64,000 nt of DNA from Nocardioides solisilvae (GCF_003194625.1 NZ_QHKX01000004.1:186001-250000), one strand, 5' to 3'. Shown: positions 45,855 through 57,683, numbered from the stretch's first letter. A program made the numbers and translations. Notes: generated by a model not told the origin, from the sequence alone.

Positions 45855-47276
45855 GTGAGCGCCCCGCACATGACCCCCGAGGAGTTCCGCCGGCACGGCC
45901 ACGCAGTGGTCGACTGGATCGCCGACTACTGGGCCGGGCTCGACGACCGGCCGGTCCGCTCGCAGGTCGCCCCCGGCGAGGTGGCGGCCGCCCTGCCCGA
46001 GGTCCTGCCCGCGACCGGACAGGACTTCGCCACCGTGCTGGAGGACCTGGACAGGGTGCTGGTGCCGGGCCTGACCCACTGGCAGCACCCCCGCTTCCTC
46101 GCCTACTTCCCGGCCAACTCCTCGCCCGCGGCCGTGCTCGGCGACCTGCTCTCCAGCGGCATCGGGGCGCAGGGGATGCTCTGGGCGACCAGCCCGGCGC
46201 TCACCGAGGTCGAGCAGGTGGTGCTCGACCGGCTGGCCGGGGCGCTGGGCCTGCCCGACGCGTTCCGCTCCGACGGTCCCGGCGGGGGCGTCATCCAGGA
46301 CACCGCGTCGACCGCGACCTTCACCGCGCTGCTCGCCGCCCTCCAGCGGGCCACCGGGGGCGCCGCCCGGGCCGAGGGGGTGGACGGCCGGCTGCGGGTC
46401 TACGCCTCCACCCAGGCCCACTCGTCGCTGCAGAAGGCGGTGGTGATGAGCGGGCTCGGCGAGTCGTCGCTGCGGCTGGTGGGGGTCGACCCGGTGACCC
46501 AGGCGATGGACGTCGACGAGCTCGGGCGGCTCCTGGCCGACGACGTCGCCGCCGGGCTGGTGCCGGTCCTGGTCCAGGCGGCCGTCGGCACCACCTCGAC
46601 CGGGGCGGTGGACGACGTGGCGCGGATCGGCGAGGTCGCCCGTCCGCACGGCGCCTGGGTGCACGTGGACGCCGCGTGGGCCGGGGTCGCCGCCGTCTGC
46701 CCCGAGCACCGCTGGATCCACCGCGGCGTGGCCGAGCACGCCGACTCCTACGTGACCAACCCGCACAAGTGGCTGCTCACCACCTTCGACTGCAGCGCGT
46801 TCTGGGTGCGGGACCGGACGCCGCTGCTGGGTGCCCTGAGCCTGCTCCCCGAGTACCTCCGCAACCCCGCCACGGAGACCGGGGCGGTGGCCGACCTGCG
46901 CGACTGGCACCCCCAGCTCGGGCGGCGGTTCCGCGCGCTCAAGCTGATGGCGGTGATGCGCACCTACGGGCTCGAGGGGCTGCAGGCCCACGTGCGGGAC
47001 GGCGTGCGGCTGGCCCGCCGGTTCGCCGACCTGGTGGAGGCCGACGACAGGTTCGAGCTGGTCACCGAGCCCGTCCTGGGCCTCGTGGTCCTGCGGGCGC
47101 GTGCCGGCGACGAGGAGACCCTGCGGCTCATGCACGCGCTGAACGACTCCGGGGAGGCCTACCTGAGCCACACCGTCGTGGAGGGCCGGACCGCCGTCCG
47201 CGTCGCGGTGGGTGGGTGGCGCACCACGGACGCCGACGTGGACCGCACCTGGCAGGCGCTCTCAGGCCTGCTGTGA
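45855..47276 (+). CDS. group II PLP-dependent amino-acid decarboxylase
   Basis: 473 residues of the aromatic-L-amino-acid/tyrosine/tryptophan decarboxylase family. THWQHPRFLAYFPAN and IGAQGMLWATSPALTEVE match the family, VHVDAAWAG holds the cofactor Asp, and the PLP lysine is in TNPHKWLLTTFDC. It would yield a biogenic amine; which amino acid is used cannot be told. No transporter or amine oxidase adjoins it; the next gene is a quinone-type reductase nine bases on. Confidence 0.9.
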   Translation: MSAPHMTPEEFRRHGHAVVDWIADYWAGLDDRPVRSQVAPGEVAAALPEVLPATGQDFATVLEDLDRVLVPGLTHWQHPRFLAYFPANSSPAAVLGDLLSSGIGAQGMLWATSPALTEVEQVVLDRLAGALGLPDAFRSDGPGGGVIQDTASTATFTALLAALQRATGGAARAEGVDGRLRVYASTQAHSSLQKAVVMSGLGESSLRLVGVDPVTQAMDVDELGRLLADDVAAGLVPVLVQAAVGTTSTGAVDDVARIGEVARPHGAWVHVDAAWAGVAAVCPEHRWIHRGVAEHADSYVTNPHKWLLTTFDCSAFWVRDRTPLLGALSLLPEYLRNPATETGAVADLRDWHPQLGRRFRALKLMAVMRTYGLEGLQAHVRDGVRLARRFADLVEADDRFELVTEPVLGLVVLRARAGDEETLRLMHALNDSGEAYLSHTVVEGRTAVRVAVGGWRTTDADVDRTWQALSGLL

Positions 47277-47285
47277 CACGCTCGG

Positions 47286-48230
47286 GTGAGGCGAGCGATC
47301 GGAGCGAGGACGTACGGCGGACCCGAGGTGCTGGAGGAGGTCGAGCTGCCCGACCCGGTGCCGGGCCCGGGTGAGCTGCTCGTCCGCGTGCACGCGGCGG
47401 CGGTCAACCCCACCGACATCTACGTCCGCAACGGCGACCGCGCCCGCGCCCAGGCGCGGCAGTCGCCGCCGCCGTACGTCCCGGGGATGGACGTCGCCGG
47501 CGTGCTGGAGGCGGTCGGCCCCGGCACGGAGACGACGCTGGAGGTCGGGGACCGGGTGATGGCGGTGGTGGTGCCCCACGGGCACCACGGCGCCTACTCC
47601 GAGCGGCTGGCCCTGCCGGCGGGGTCGGTCGCCCGCGCGCCGCGCGGGAGCAGCCACGCCGAGGCCTCGACCCTGCCGATGAACGGACTCACCGCCCGGC
47701 TCGCCCTCGACCTGCTGGCCCTGGCGCCCGGGCAGGTCCTCGCCGTGACCGGTGCGGCGGGGGCCCTGGGCGGCTACCTCGTCCAGCTGGCCCGCGCCGA
47801 CGGGCTGACGGTCGTGGCGGACGCGTCCGAGCAGGACGAGCAGCTCGTCCGCGACCTGGGCGCGCACGTGGTGGTCCCGCGGGGCGACGACGTCGCGCGC
47901 CGGATCCGGGCCGAGTTCCCCGACGGGGTGGACGGCCTCGTCGACGGGTCGGTGCAGGACGCACTGCTCTTCCCGGCGATCCGGGACGGCGGGGGGTTCG
48001 CCACCGTGCGGGGCTCGCGCACCGAGCCGCCGCGGGGGATCACCAGCCACCAGGTGTGGATCGTGGAGTACGCCGAGGAGCAGGCCCTGCTGGACCGGCT
48101 CCGCCAGCAGGCGGAGGACGGGGTGCTCACCCTGCGCGTCGCCAGGACCCTGCCCGCCGCCGAGGCCGCGGAGGCCCACCGGCTGCTCGAGAAGGGCGGC
48201 GTCCGCGGCCGCCTCGTCCTGGAGCTCTGA
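47286..48230 (+). CDS. zinc-independent MDR oxidoreductase (quinone reductase-like)
   Basis: 314-residue medium-chain dehydrogenase/reductase. GroES-like N-terminus ([29 protein letters not shown]), Rossmann domain [15 protein letters not shown], and no structural zinc Cys set, so NAD(P)H quinone or enone reduction is likely. GTG 47286 lies nine bases after the decarboxylase stop, so the two may share a transcript. Confidence 0.88.
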   Translation: MRRAIGARTYGGPEVLEEVELPDPVPGPGELLVRVHAAAVNPTDIYVRNGDRARAQARQSPPPYVPGMDVAGVLEAVGPGTETTLEVGDRVMAVVVPHGHHGAYSERLALPAGSVARAPRGSSHAEASTLPMNGLTARLALDLLALAPGQVLAVTGAAGALGGYLVQLARADGLTVVADASEQDEQLVRDLGAHVVVPRGDDVARRIRAEFPDGVDGLVDGSVQDALLFPAIRDGGGFATVRGSRTEPPRGITSHQVWIVEYAEEQALLDRLRQQAEDGVLTLRVARTLPAAEAAEAHRLLEKGGVRGRLVLEL

Positions 48231-48260
48231 GCCCGGGTCGGGCGCGTCCTGGCCGAGGGC

Positions 48261-51403
<3,143 letters not shown>

Positions 51404-51412
51404 GATCGCCGG

Positions 51413-52099
51413 GTGAGGCTGAGGAGACGGGTCGCCGACGGCGACGAGCTCGACTACGTCTTCGTGATGACCTACGGCCGGTCGGGGTCGACCCTGCTGA
51501 TGGGGATCCTCAACTCGATCCCCGGCTACCTCATCCGCGGCGAGAACCGGCACGCTGTCCGCCACCTCTACGAGTTCCACCGCAGCGGCCTGGTCGAGCA
51601 GGCGCGGGTCAACCCGCGCAACGCCCAGGCCTCGACGCACCCGTGGTTCGGGATCCACGGCTTCGACGAGGACGCCTCGCTGCGCGGGGTGCGCCGGCTC
51701 GTGCTCGACACGCTGCTGCGCCCCGAGCCCGGCACCAGGGTCACGGGGTTCAAGGAGATCCGGTGGTACGACCAGGACCTCGCCAAGTACGTCGACTTCC
51801 TGCGCCAGGTCTTCCCGGGTGCGCGGTTCGTGGTCAACACCCGCAACCTGCCCGACGTCGCGGCGAGCGCCTTCTGGCGCCACAAGGACGACCCCCTGGG
51901 GCGGCTGGAGGTGATCGAGGAGCGGATCCTCCAGGTCGCCGACGACCTGGGGGACGCGGCGTACCGGGTCCACTACGACGACTTCCGCGACGACCCGGGC
52001 GCGCTGCGTGGCCTCTTCGACTGGCTGGGGGAGCGCTTCGACGAGGAGCGGATCGCCCGCACCCTCGCGGTGCCGCACTCGATCAAGGCGCGCGCCTGA
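51413..52099 (+). CDS. sulfotransferase family protein
   Basis: 228 residues. The 5'-phosphosulfate loop YGRSGSTLLMGIL and the 3'-phosphate motif VNTRNLPDVAASAF show a PAPS-dependent sulfotransferase fold, related to Stf-type proteins. The acceptor is unknown (glycan, lipid or protein). Expressed from its own leaderless promoter; no sulfate-activation genes adjoin it. Confidence 0.85.
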   Translation: MRLRRRVADGDELDYVFVMTYGRSGSTLLMGILNSIPGYLIRGENRHAVRHLYEFHRSGLVEQARVNPRNAQASTHPWFGIHGFDEDASLRGVRRLVLDTLLRPEPGTRVTGFKEIRWYDQDLAKYVDFLRQVFPGARFVVNTRNLPDVAASAFWRHKDDPLGRLEVIEERILQVADDLGDAAYRVHYDDFRDDPGALRGLFDWLGERFDEERIARTLAVPHSIKARA

Positions 52100-52174
52100 C
52101 GGCGTACCGGACCGGCTCGTCCCCCCGGCGTCGGGCGCGGGCGCGGGCTCGGCCGGCCGTCCCGGACGGGGGTC

Positions 52175-52783
52175 TCAGGCGCGGCGGAGGACGGTGACGG
52201 CGAAGTCGGACTCCTCGGTCCAGGGCTCGAGGTCCCAGGTGCCGAACCGGTGGTCGCGGGTGAGGCCCAGCGCGAGGGCGTCGGCGTCCAGCCGGTCCCA
52301 GGTGTAGGCGTCGGGGTCGCGGCGGAAGCCGATCACGAGACGGCCGCCGGGGCGCAGGTGCTCGCGCAGCCGGGCGAGCACCGCGCGCTCGGTGTCCGGG
52401 GCGAGGAAGAGCATGACGTTCCCGGCCGAGACGACGAGGTCGAAGGGGTCGGTGCCGAGGTCCAGGGTGGCCAGGTCGGCGACCCGGTAGGTCGGGCCGG
52501 GGTGGTCCACCTCGGCCGCCTCGACCAGGACGGGGTCGACGTCGACGCCCCAGACGTCGTGGCCGCGACGGGCCAGGGCACCGGCCAGCCGGCCCGGCCC
52601 GCACCCGGCGTCGAGCACCCGCGCGCCGCGCGGGAGCATCGCGTCGACCATGCGTGCCTCGCCGTCGAGGTCGGCTCCCTCCGCGGCCATCGTGCGGAAC
52701 CGCTCGACGTACCACTCGGAGTGCGACTCCTTGGTGTCGGTGAACCAGCGGGGGGTGCCGGGGGACGCGGTCTCTCCAGTCAT
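52175..52783 (-). CDS. class I SAM-dependent methyltransferase
   Basis: 202 residues. VLDAGCGPGRLAGALA, VDVDPVLV and FDLVVSAGNVMLF are motifs I, II and IV. Substrate unknown. ATG 52783 is used; ATG 52801 would add six residues, and the start lies in a region of overlapping ATGGGCCCAT palindromes. Confidence 0.85.
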   Translation of the reverse strand: MTGETASPGTPRWFTDTKESHSEWYVERFRTMAAEGADLDGEARMVDAMLPRGARVLDAGCGPGRLAGALARRGHDVWGVDVDPVLVEAAEVDHPGPTYRVADLATLDLGTDPFDLVVSAGNVMLFLAPDTERAVLARLREHLRPGGRLVIGFRRDPDAYTWDRLDADALALGLTRDHRFGTWDLEPWTEESDFAVTVLRRA

Positions 52784-52831
52784 GGGCCCATGGTCACCCA
52801 TGGGCCCGCCGGACCCGCGCCCAGCCCGTGA

Positions 52832-53476
52832 TCAGCCCCGCGAGCTGCGGGCCGTGCGACCCCGCACCACGCCGACGAACGCCTGGGTGGTCTCGTCGTC
52901 CCGGTCGCGGTGCCAGGCCAGCGCCATCCGGGTGGTCGGCAGGTCGGTGACGACCCGGTGCACGACGTCCTTGCGGTGGTGCAGGCGGGCGACCGACATG
53001 GGGAGCACCACGACGCCGGTGCCGCTGGCAGCGACCTCGACGGCCTCCCGGGGTGTCATCGGCGGGAAGTCGAGCTGGTCGACCGCCGGCTCGAGCCCGA
53101 CGGGAGGTCCCAGGACGAACTGCTCCTCGGCCAGGTCGGCGGCCGTCAGCTCGTCCAGCACCGAGGCGGGGTGGTCGAGCCCCACGACGACGACGGGCAG
53201 CTCCTCGTAGAGCGGGATGCAGAAGAGGTCGGCGTCCTGGCCGCCGATCGGCAGCCGCGCGAGCACCATGTCGGCGCGGCCGTCGTCCAGGACCGCGCGC
53301 TGCTCCTCCTCCTCGACGGGGACGAGGACGAGACGGACGGGGCTCCGATCGCGCCACGCGCGGGCCCACTTGTCGGGGGTGGCGCCGGGGACGAACGCCA
53401 CACGGAGCGGGGCGGTCGGGGTGGCGGGCTCGGGGGAGGGACGCTGCGCCTGCTTGCGGCGCGGGGTGGAGGGCAC
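52832..53476 (-). CDS. LysR-type effector-binding domain without HTH
   Basis: 214 residues. After a basic 25-residue tail, LRVAFVPGATPDKWARAW begins a periplasmic-binding-like fold typical of LysR co-inducer domains (ADMVLARLPIG, LPVVVVGLDHPAS, GVVVLPMSVARLHHRKDVV). The winged-helix N-terminus is missing, and nothing upstream restores it. Similar HTH-less proteins occur in actinobacteria, so this may be a real stand-alone sensor rather than a fragment. Confidence 0.8.
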   Translation of the reverse strand: MPSTPRRKQAQRPSPEPATPTAPLRVAFVPGATPDKWARAWRDRSPVRLVLVPVEEEEQRAVLDDGRADMVLARLPIGGQDADLFCIPLYEELPVVVVGLDHPASVLDELTAADLAEEQFVLGPPVGLEPAVDQLDFPPMTPREAVEVAASGTGVVVLPMSVARLHHRKDVVHRVVTDLPTTRMALAWHRDRDDETTQAFVGVVRGRTARSSRG

Positions 53477-53482
53477 GGGGTC

Positions 53483-53488
53483 AGCCTG
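53483..53488 (-). promoter_or_regulatory. possible leaderless -10, LysR-like gene
   Basis: CAGGCT, six bases, then GTG 53476; it shows that this gene starts without an HTH region. Confidence 0.4.
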
Positions 53489-53535
53489 TCACGGCCCGAA
53501 AGCGACCCGCTGTCGGACGCGGGACACTAGGGCGC

Positions 53536-54179
53536 GTGGCGAGACGCACACCAGCGGCCTCGACGCGGACGTCGTCGTGGTCGGCAGCGGTCGCGCGTCA
53601 CCCACGGCCGGCGCGCCCAGCCACCTGCCGGTGGCCAACCGGGTGACCCGCGCCTTCGCCGAGTCGTCCGGAGACCGCCCGCTCAACCTGCTCGGGGAGA
53701 CCCTCGGCGGCCTCTCGGTGACCGCGGACGTCCTCGGGGGTGCGGTGATGGGCCGGCACGCGGGGGAGGGTGTGGTCGACTCCGACCACGAGGTCTTCGG
53801 GCACCCGGGGCTCTACGTGGCCGACGCCAGCGTGATCCCCGCCAACCTCGGGGTGAACCCGTCGCTGACGATCACCGCCCTGGCCGAGCGCTTCGCGGCG
53901 CGGTTCCCCGCGCCGGAGGCGCCCGTCCGGCCGCCGAGGGTGCCCGCTGCGGCGGCGCCCGCCGTCGCCGTACCGGTGTCCGGGGCGCCGTCCGGCGCCC
54001 CGTCCGACATCCCGTCCGCTCGTCCTCGGAGGTCCCCGTGCCACGCCAGCCCCACCTGCTCTCCCTGCGGCGCGAGTGGGGCAGCCTCTCTGCCCCCGGG
54101 CCCCACGAGCTGGCCGGCGACCTCGAGGCGGTCTTCGTCGCGCCGCTGCGCCGGATCGCTCCCGCCGGGCTCGGCCTGA
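53536..54179 (+). pseudogene. GMC oxidoreductase remnant with internal deletion
   Basis: The N-terminus THTSGLDADVVVVGSG is the FAD-binding start of cholesterol-oxidase-like GMC enzymes. It joins directly, at about 53597, to their C-terminal part (APSHLPVANRVTRAFAE, LGGAVMGRHAGEGVV, ADASVIPANLGVNPSL, TALAERFAARF), so roughly 400 central residues are missing. The likely GTG start at 53536 (GACACT seven bases before) is out of frame by one base with THTSG, a second lesion. The frame then runs through a low-complexity Pro/Ala tail into the next gene. Confidence 0.82.
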
Positions 54180-54502
54180 TCGGGCTGCCCCGCTGGTACG
54201 GCAAGCGGTTCCGGCCCGAGCAGGACCACCTCGCCGGCCAGAACCTCGTCCGCTCCGGCGGCGCCCTGGTCGAGACCCTGCCCATGACCGCGCGGATCGG
54301 ACCCTCCCGCGCGGACGGTCGCCCCGCGCTCGTCGTCACCTACGCCCGCGCCTCGCGGCGCCCCTGGCCGTGGGTCCGCGACGAGGTGCGGGTGCGTCCC
54401 GACGGCAGCTACCTCGGGATGACGTACGTCGACGTGCCCGGTCTGCGGCCCTCGGCGGGACGCCGTTCCTGCTGCGCTGTCCCTGACCCCCGTCGTCCCT
54501 GA
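54038..54502 (+). CDS. hypothetical protein, possibly 3'-frameshifted
   Basis: 154 residues from GTG 54038, inside the tail of the GMC remnant. Recognisable blocks are GLIGLPRWYGKRF, ALVETLPMTARIGPSR and SYLGMTYVDVPGL; I do not know the family. After 54447 the chain ends in an odd SAGRRSCCAVPDPRRP; adding one base there gives GLRPLGGTPFLLRCP and a stop at 54484-54486, which reads more like a natural end. It may be a decaying partner of the GMC oxidoreductase. Confidence 0.5.
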   Translation: MPRQPHLLSLRREWGSLSAPGPHELAGDLEAVFVAPLRRIAPAGLGLIGLPRWYGKRFRPEQDHLAGQNLVRSGGALVETLPMTARIGPSRADGRPALVVTYARASRRPWPWVRDEVRVRPDGSYLGMTYVDVPGLRPSAGRRSCCAVPDPRRP

Positions 54503-54559
54503 CCCGACGCCCGGCCGCTGCGCGTTCCGGGACGGTCGGACGCACGGACCTGGCTGGGC

Positions 54560-54626
54560 TTCCTGTGGCTTGGCGGGGCATGCAAGGGGCATGAAGCTCA
54601 GCGATCACCGCCTGAGCGGGGATTCC
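54560..54626 (+). repeat. 67-base direct repeat, copy 1
   Basis: Begins TTCCTGTGG and ends GCGGGGATTCC. 60 of 67 bases match copy 2, and weaker similarity continues about 14 bases upstream. Contains the imperfect stem ATCACCGC/GCGGGGAT. Confidence 0.8.
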
Positions 54627-54826
54627 GACACCTTCACTCTCCAAGTGGTCGCAGGGAGTGCTGGGAGTGGGTCCAGAGCCACTCCCGTGACCACTTCGCG
54701 CACCCCGTGACCACTCGGAGCCCCCGGACCACTCCCGGGACCACTCTCGGGGCCAACGTGGTCGCGCTGACGACCGTGCGTGCCGATCCCGCCGGGCTCA
54801 GGGGTCCGCGACGAACTTGGCACGGG

Positions 54827-54893
54827 TTCCTGCGGGTTGGCAGGGCATGCACGGGGCACGAACCTCAGCGATCCCCGCCTGAGCGGGGATTCC
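54827..54893 (+). repeat. 67-base direct repeat, copy 2
   Basis: Second copy, 267 bases after the first. Contains a perfect eight-base stem ATCCCCGC-CTGA-GCGGGGAT (54871-54890). Confidence 0.8.
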
Positions 54894-54920
54894 TGCACCA
54901 CAGGGAGCGCCGAAATGGGG

Positions 54921-54956
54921 AGGACCCCCGCGCCGACGGATCGGTGCGGGGGTCCT
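54921..54956. terminator. strong hairpin downstream of tRNA-Leu
   Basis: AGGACCCCCGC pairs perfectly with GCGGGGGTCCT (11 bp); the 14-base loop can itself pair CCGA with TCGG. It lies six bases beyond the tRNA 3' end on the tRNA strand, followed by a short T run. Confidence 0.65.
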
Positions 54957-54961
54957 GCTGG

Positions 54962-55047
54962 TGTCCGAGGGGGGACTTGAACCCCCACGCCCGATAAAGG
55001 GCACTAGCACCTCAAGCTAGCGCGTCTGCCAATTCCGCCACCCGGAC
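54962..55047 (-). tRNA. tRNA-Leu(GAG)
   Basis: 86-base tRNA with a seven-pair acceptor stem (GTCCGGG with CTCGGAC, one G-U), discriminator A, anticodon stem CTAGC/GCTAG enclosing loop TTGAGGT (anticodon GAG), a long variable arm as expected for Leu, and GGTTCAAGTCC in the T arm. CCA is not encoded. Reads CUC/CUU codons. Confidence 0.95.
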
Positions 55048-55128
55048 GAGTGCGGGGAAACAGTAGCAACACCCGCACCGAACGGCGCAATCGGGGTCAC
55101 GGCGTTTCGTTCCTCACCGCCCGCCGGT

Positions 55129-55134
55129 CAGGAT
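55129..55134 (+). promoter_or_regulatory. possible leaderless -10, M20 peptidase
   Basis: CAGGAT, six bases, then ATG 55141. Confidence 0.4.
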
Positions 55135-55140
55135 GGCCCC

Positions 55141-56508
55141 ATGGACAGGCCCACGGAGCGCGGTACCGCGCACGCCCACGAGCACGCCCACGAGGACCCC
55201 CGCCACGACCCCGCCGCGGAGGTGGTGGAGCTCTGCCGGGACCTGGTCCGGATCGACACGTCGAACTACGGCGACGCCTCGGGGCCGGGGGAGCGGAAGG
55301 CCGCCGAGCACGTCGCGGCGCTGCTCGACGAGGTCGGGATCGAGTGCGAGGTCGTGGAGCCCGCGCCCGGACGCACCTCGCTGGTGGCGCGGTGGGGCGG
55401 CACGGAGGGCGACGCGCTGCTCCTCCACGGACACCTCGACGTCGTCCCGGCCGCGGCCGAGGACTGGACCCACGACCCGTTCGCCGGGGAGATCGCCGAC
55501 GGCTACCTGTGGGGTCGCGGCACGGTCGACATGAAGGACTTCGACGCCATGCTGCTCTCGGTCGTGCGCGCCCGGGCGCGGGCGGGGCGGGTGCCGCGGC
55601 GGCCGGTCGTGCTGGCCTTCACCGCCGACGAGGAGGCCGGCGGCCACCAGGGTGCCGAGGTCCTCGTCCGCGACCACGCGGACCTGTTCGAGGGATGCAC
55701 CGAGGCCGTCGGCGAGGTGGGCGGCTTCACCACCACCGTGCGGGGCCAGCGGATCTACCTCGTCGAGGCCGCGGAGAAGGGGATGGCCTGGATGCGCCTG
55801 CGCGCCCGGGGCACCGCCGGCCACGGGTCGATGATCAACGGCGACAACGCCGTCACCGAGCTCGCAGCCGCCGTGGCGAGGATCGGCGCCCACCGCTGGC
55901 CCGTACGGCTCACCCCCGCGATGGAGGTGCTGCTCGCCGCGGTCGGGAAGATCGCGGGGACCGAGGCGACGCCCGAGAACGCCGAGGCGCTGGTGGAGGA
56001 GTTCGAGAGCTCCACGCGGATGCTGGGGGCAGTCATCCGCAACACCGTGAACCCCACGATGCTGCAGGCCGGCTACAAGGTGAACGTCATCCCCACGGAG
56101 GCGGAGGCCCACGTGGACGGACGCTTCCTGCCCGGCTACGAGGACGAGTTCTTCGCCACCCTCGACGAGCTCTGCGGCCCGCACGTGACCCGGGAGTTCG
56201 TCAGCCACCAGCAGCCCTGGGAGTCCGCCACCGAGGGCCGGCTGATGGACGCGATGACGCGCTCGATCCTCGCCGAGGACCCCGACGGGATCGTCGCTCC
56301 CTACCTGATGAGCGGGGGCACCGACGCCAAGCACTTCCGCCGGCTCGGGATGTCGTCGTACGGGTTCGCACCGCTGCGGCTCCCGGCGGACCTCGACTTC
56401 GGGTCGCTCTTCCACGGCGTGGACGAGCGGGTCCCGGTCGACGCACTGGAGTTCGGGGCGCGGGTCTTCGACCGGTTCCTCGACGAGGCCTGCGAGCCTC
56501 AGACGTAG
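55141..56508 (+). CDS. M20 family metallopeptidase
   Basis: 455 residues of the ArgE/DapE/carboxypeptidase-G2 family. First zinc motif LLHGHLDVVPA, GRGTVDMKDF, catalytic Glu pair in TADEEAGG, dimerisation-domain HGSMINGDNA, and final His in SLFHGVDERV. A His-rich N-terminal tail (AHAHEHAHED) precedes the fold. Hydrolyses a dipeptide or N-acyl amino acid; specificity unknown. Ends ten bases inside the convergent DUF5703 gene. Confidence 0.93.
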   Translation: MDRPTERGTAHAHEHAHEDPRHDPAAEVVELCRDLVRIDTSNYGDASGPGERKAAEHVAALLDEVGIECEVVEPAPGRTSLVARWGGTEGDALLLHGHLDVVPAAAEDWTHDPFAGEIADGYLWGRGTVDMKDFDAMLLSVVRARARAGRVPRRPVVLAFTADEEAGGHQGAEVLVRDHADLFEGCTEAVGEVGGFTTTVRGQRIYLVEAAEKGMAWMRLRARGTAGHGSMINGDNAVTELAAAVARIGAHRWPVRLTPAMEVLLAAVGKIAGTEATPENAEALVEEFESSTRMLGAVIRNTVNPTMLQAGYKVNVIPTEAEAHVDGRFLPGYEDEFFATLDELCGPHVTREFVSHQQPWESATEGRLMDAMTRSILAEDPDGIVAPYLMSGGTDAKHFRRLGMSSYGFAPLRLPADLDFGSLFHGVDERVPVDALEFGARVFDRFLDEACEPQT

Positions 56509-56729
56509 CCCAGGAACGGCCTCGACTGCCGGATGATCTTGCGCCGCAGCAGCACCCGGCGGGTGCCGTCGGGCGTCATCCGGACCCGCACCAGCTCCCA
56601 GCCGCCGTGCTCGGCCCGCTCCACCAGGAGCCGGCGCACCGCGCTCCGGGAGACCTCCGGCGGGTAGGTGATCGTGTCGAACTCCCACTCGACCCCGGGC
56701 CGGGGCGGACGACGCAGCGCGCGGCTCAT
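56499..56729 (-). CDS. DUF5703-family protein
   Basis: 76-residue actinobacterial protein: VEWEFDTITYPPEVSRSAVR, WELVRVRMTPDG and a basic end RRKIIRQSRPFLGY. No membrane segment. The ATG overlaps the aldo/keto reductase stop by one base (TGATG). Function unknown. Confidence 0.82.
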   Translation of the reverse strand: MSRALRRPPRPGVEWEFDTITYPPEVSRSAVRRLLVERAEHGGWELVRVRMTPDGTRRVLLRRKIIRQSRPFLGYV

Positions 56730-57676
56730 CAGTCGGCCGAGACGTCGTCGAGGGCGGCCACGATCTCGGGCGGCAGGACGAGCTCCTCGGTACCCAGCAC
56801 GTCGTGCAGCTGCGCGGCGGTCCGGGCCCCCACCAGGGGTGCCGTCACGCCCGGGCGGTCCCGGACCCAGACCAGCGCCACCTCCAGGGGGCTCCAGCCC
56901 AGGCCCTCGCCGGCCCGGACGAGCGCCTCGACGATGCCCCGGCCGCGGTCGTCGAGGTAGGAGCCCACCCGATCGGCGAAGTGCGGGGTCGCGCCGGCGG
57001 AGTCCGCCGGGATGCCGGTGCGGTACTTGCCGGTGAGCACCCCGCGACCCAGCGGCGACCAGGGGAAGACCCCCAGTCCCAGCGCCTCGGCGGCAGGCAG
57101 CACCTCGAACTCGACGTCGCGGTTGAGCAGGGAGTACTCCACCTGGGTCGAGACGACGGGTGCCCGGCCGGGCCAGGCCCGCTGCCAGGTGACGGCCTGG
57201 GCGCTCTGCCACCCGTTGTAGTTGGAGATGCCGGCGTAGGCGGCGCGCCCGGAGGAGACGGCGGTGTCCAGCGCCGAGAGCGTCTCCTCCAGCGGGGTGG
57301 CGTCGCTCCAGACGTGGACCTGCCAGAGGTCGACGTGGTCGACGCCGAGCCGTCGCAGGGAGGCGTCCAGGGTGCGCAGCAGGGCGCCCCGGGAGGTGTC
57401 CACGTGCCGCTCGCCGTGGCGCCGCGACACGCCGGCCTTGGTCGCGAGCACCAGGTCGTCCCGACGGACGACGTCGTCCAGCAGGGTGCCCAGCAGCGTC
57501 TCGGAGGCGCCGTCGCCGTAGCCGGCGGCCGTGTCGACCAGGGTGCCGCCCGCCTCGGCGAAGGCGACGAGCTGGTCGCGGGCCTCGTGCTCGTCGGTGT
57601 CCCGGCCCCACGTCATGGTGCCGAGGCCGAGGCGGGAGACCCTGAGGCCGGTGCGACCGACCGCGCGCTGCTGCAT
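56729..57676 (-). CDS. aldo/keto reductase
   Basis: 315-residue NADPH-dependent TIM-barrel reductase. Catalytic Asp/Tyr/Lys/His set: DTAAGYGDG, LATKAG and LWQVHVW; cofactor-side SPLGRGVLTGKY and APLVGART. The catalytic Lys and His are present. Substrate unknown. Start fixed by TAGCCT seven bases upstream. Confidence 0.92.
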   Translation of the reverse strand: MQQRAVGRTGLRVSRLGLGTMTWGRDTDEHEARDQLVAFAEAGGTLVDTAAGYGDGASETLLGTLLDDVVRRDDLVLATKAGVSRRHGERHVDTSRGALLRTLDASLRRLGVDHVDLWQVHVWSDATPLEETLSALDTAVSSGRAAYAGISNYNGWQSAQAVTWQRAWPGRAPVVSTQVEYSLLNRDVEFEVLPAAEALGLGVFPWSPLGRGVLTGKYRTGIPADSAGATPHFADRVGSYLDDRGRGIVEALVRAGEGLGWSPLEVALVWVRDRPGVTAPLVGARTAAQLHDVLGTEELVLPPEIVAALDDVSAD

Positions 57677-57683
57677 GGCGCAC

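Larger units (their letters stand above)
54503..54961. other. structured non-coding gap
   Basis: No credible gene. The stretch holds two copies of a 67-base direct repeat, a perfect hairpin GGGAGTGG/CCACTCCC (54663-54686), a second stem CCCGG/CCGGG (54723-54739), six GACCAC/GTGGTC motifs between 54645 and 54763, and a strong terminator-like stem at its right end. Confidence 0.6.

Noticed and set aside
54560..54893. A short CRISPR array from the repeated hairpins
   Set aside because: Only two copies, 267 bases apart, 10 percent diverged, with no regular spacer and no cas genes.
54827..55047. The 67-base repeats as attL/attR of an element integrated in tRNA-Leu
   Set aside because: Neither repeat matches the tRNA 3' half, both lie on the same side of the tRNA, and no integrase is present in the window.
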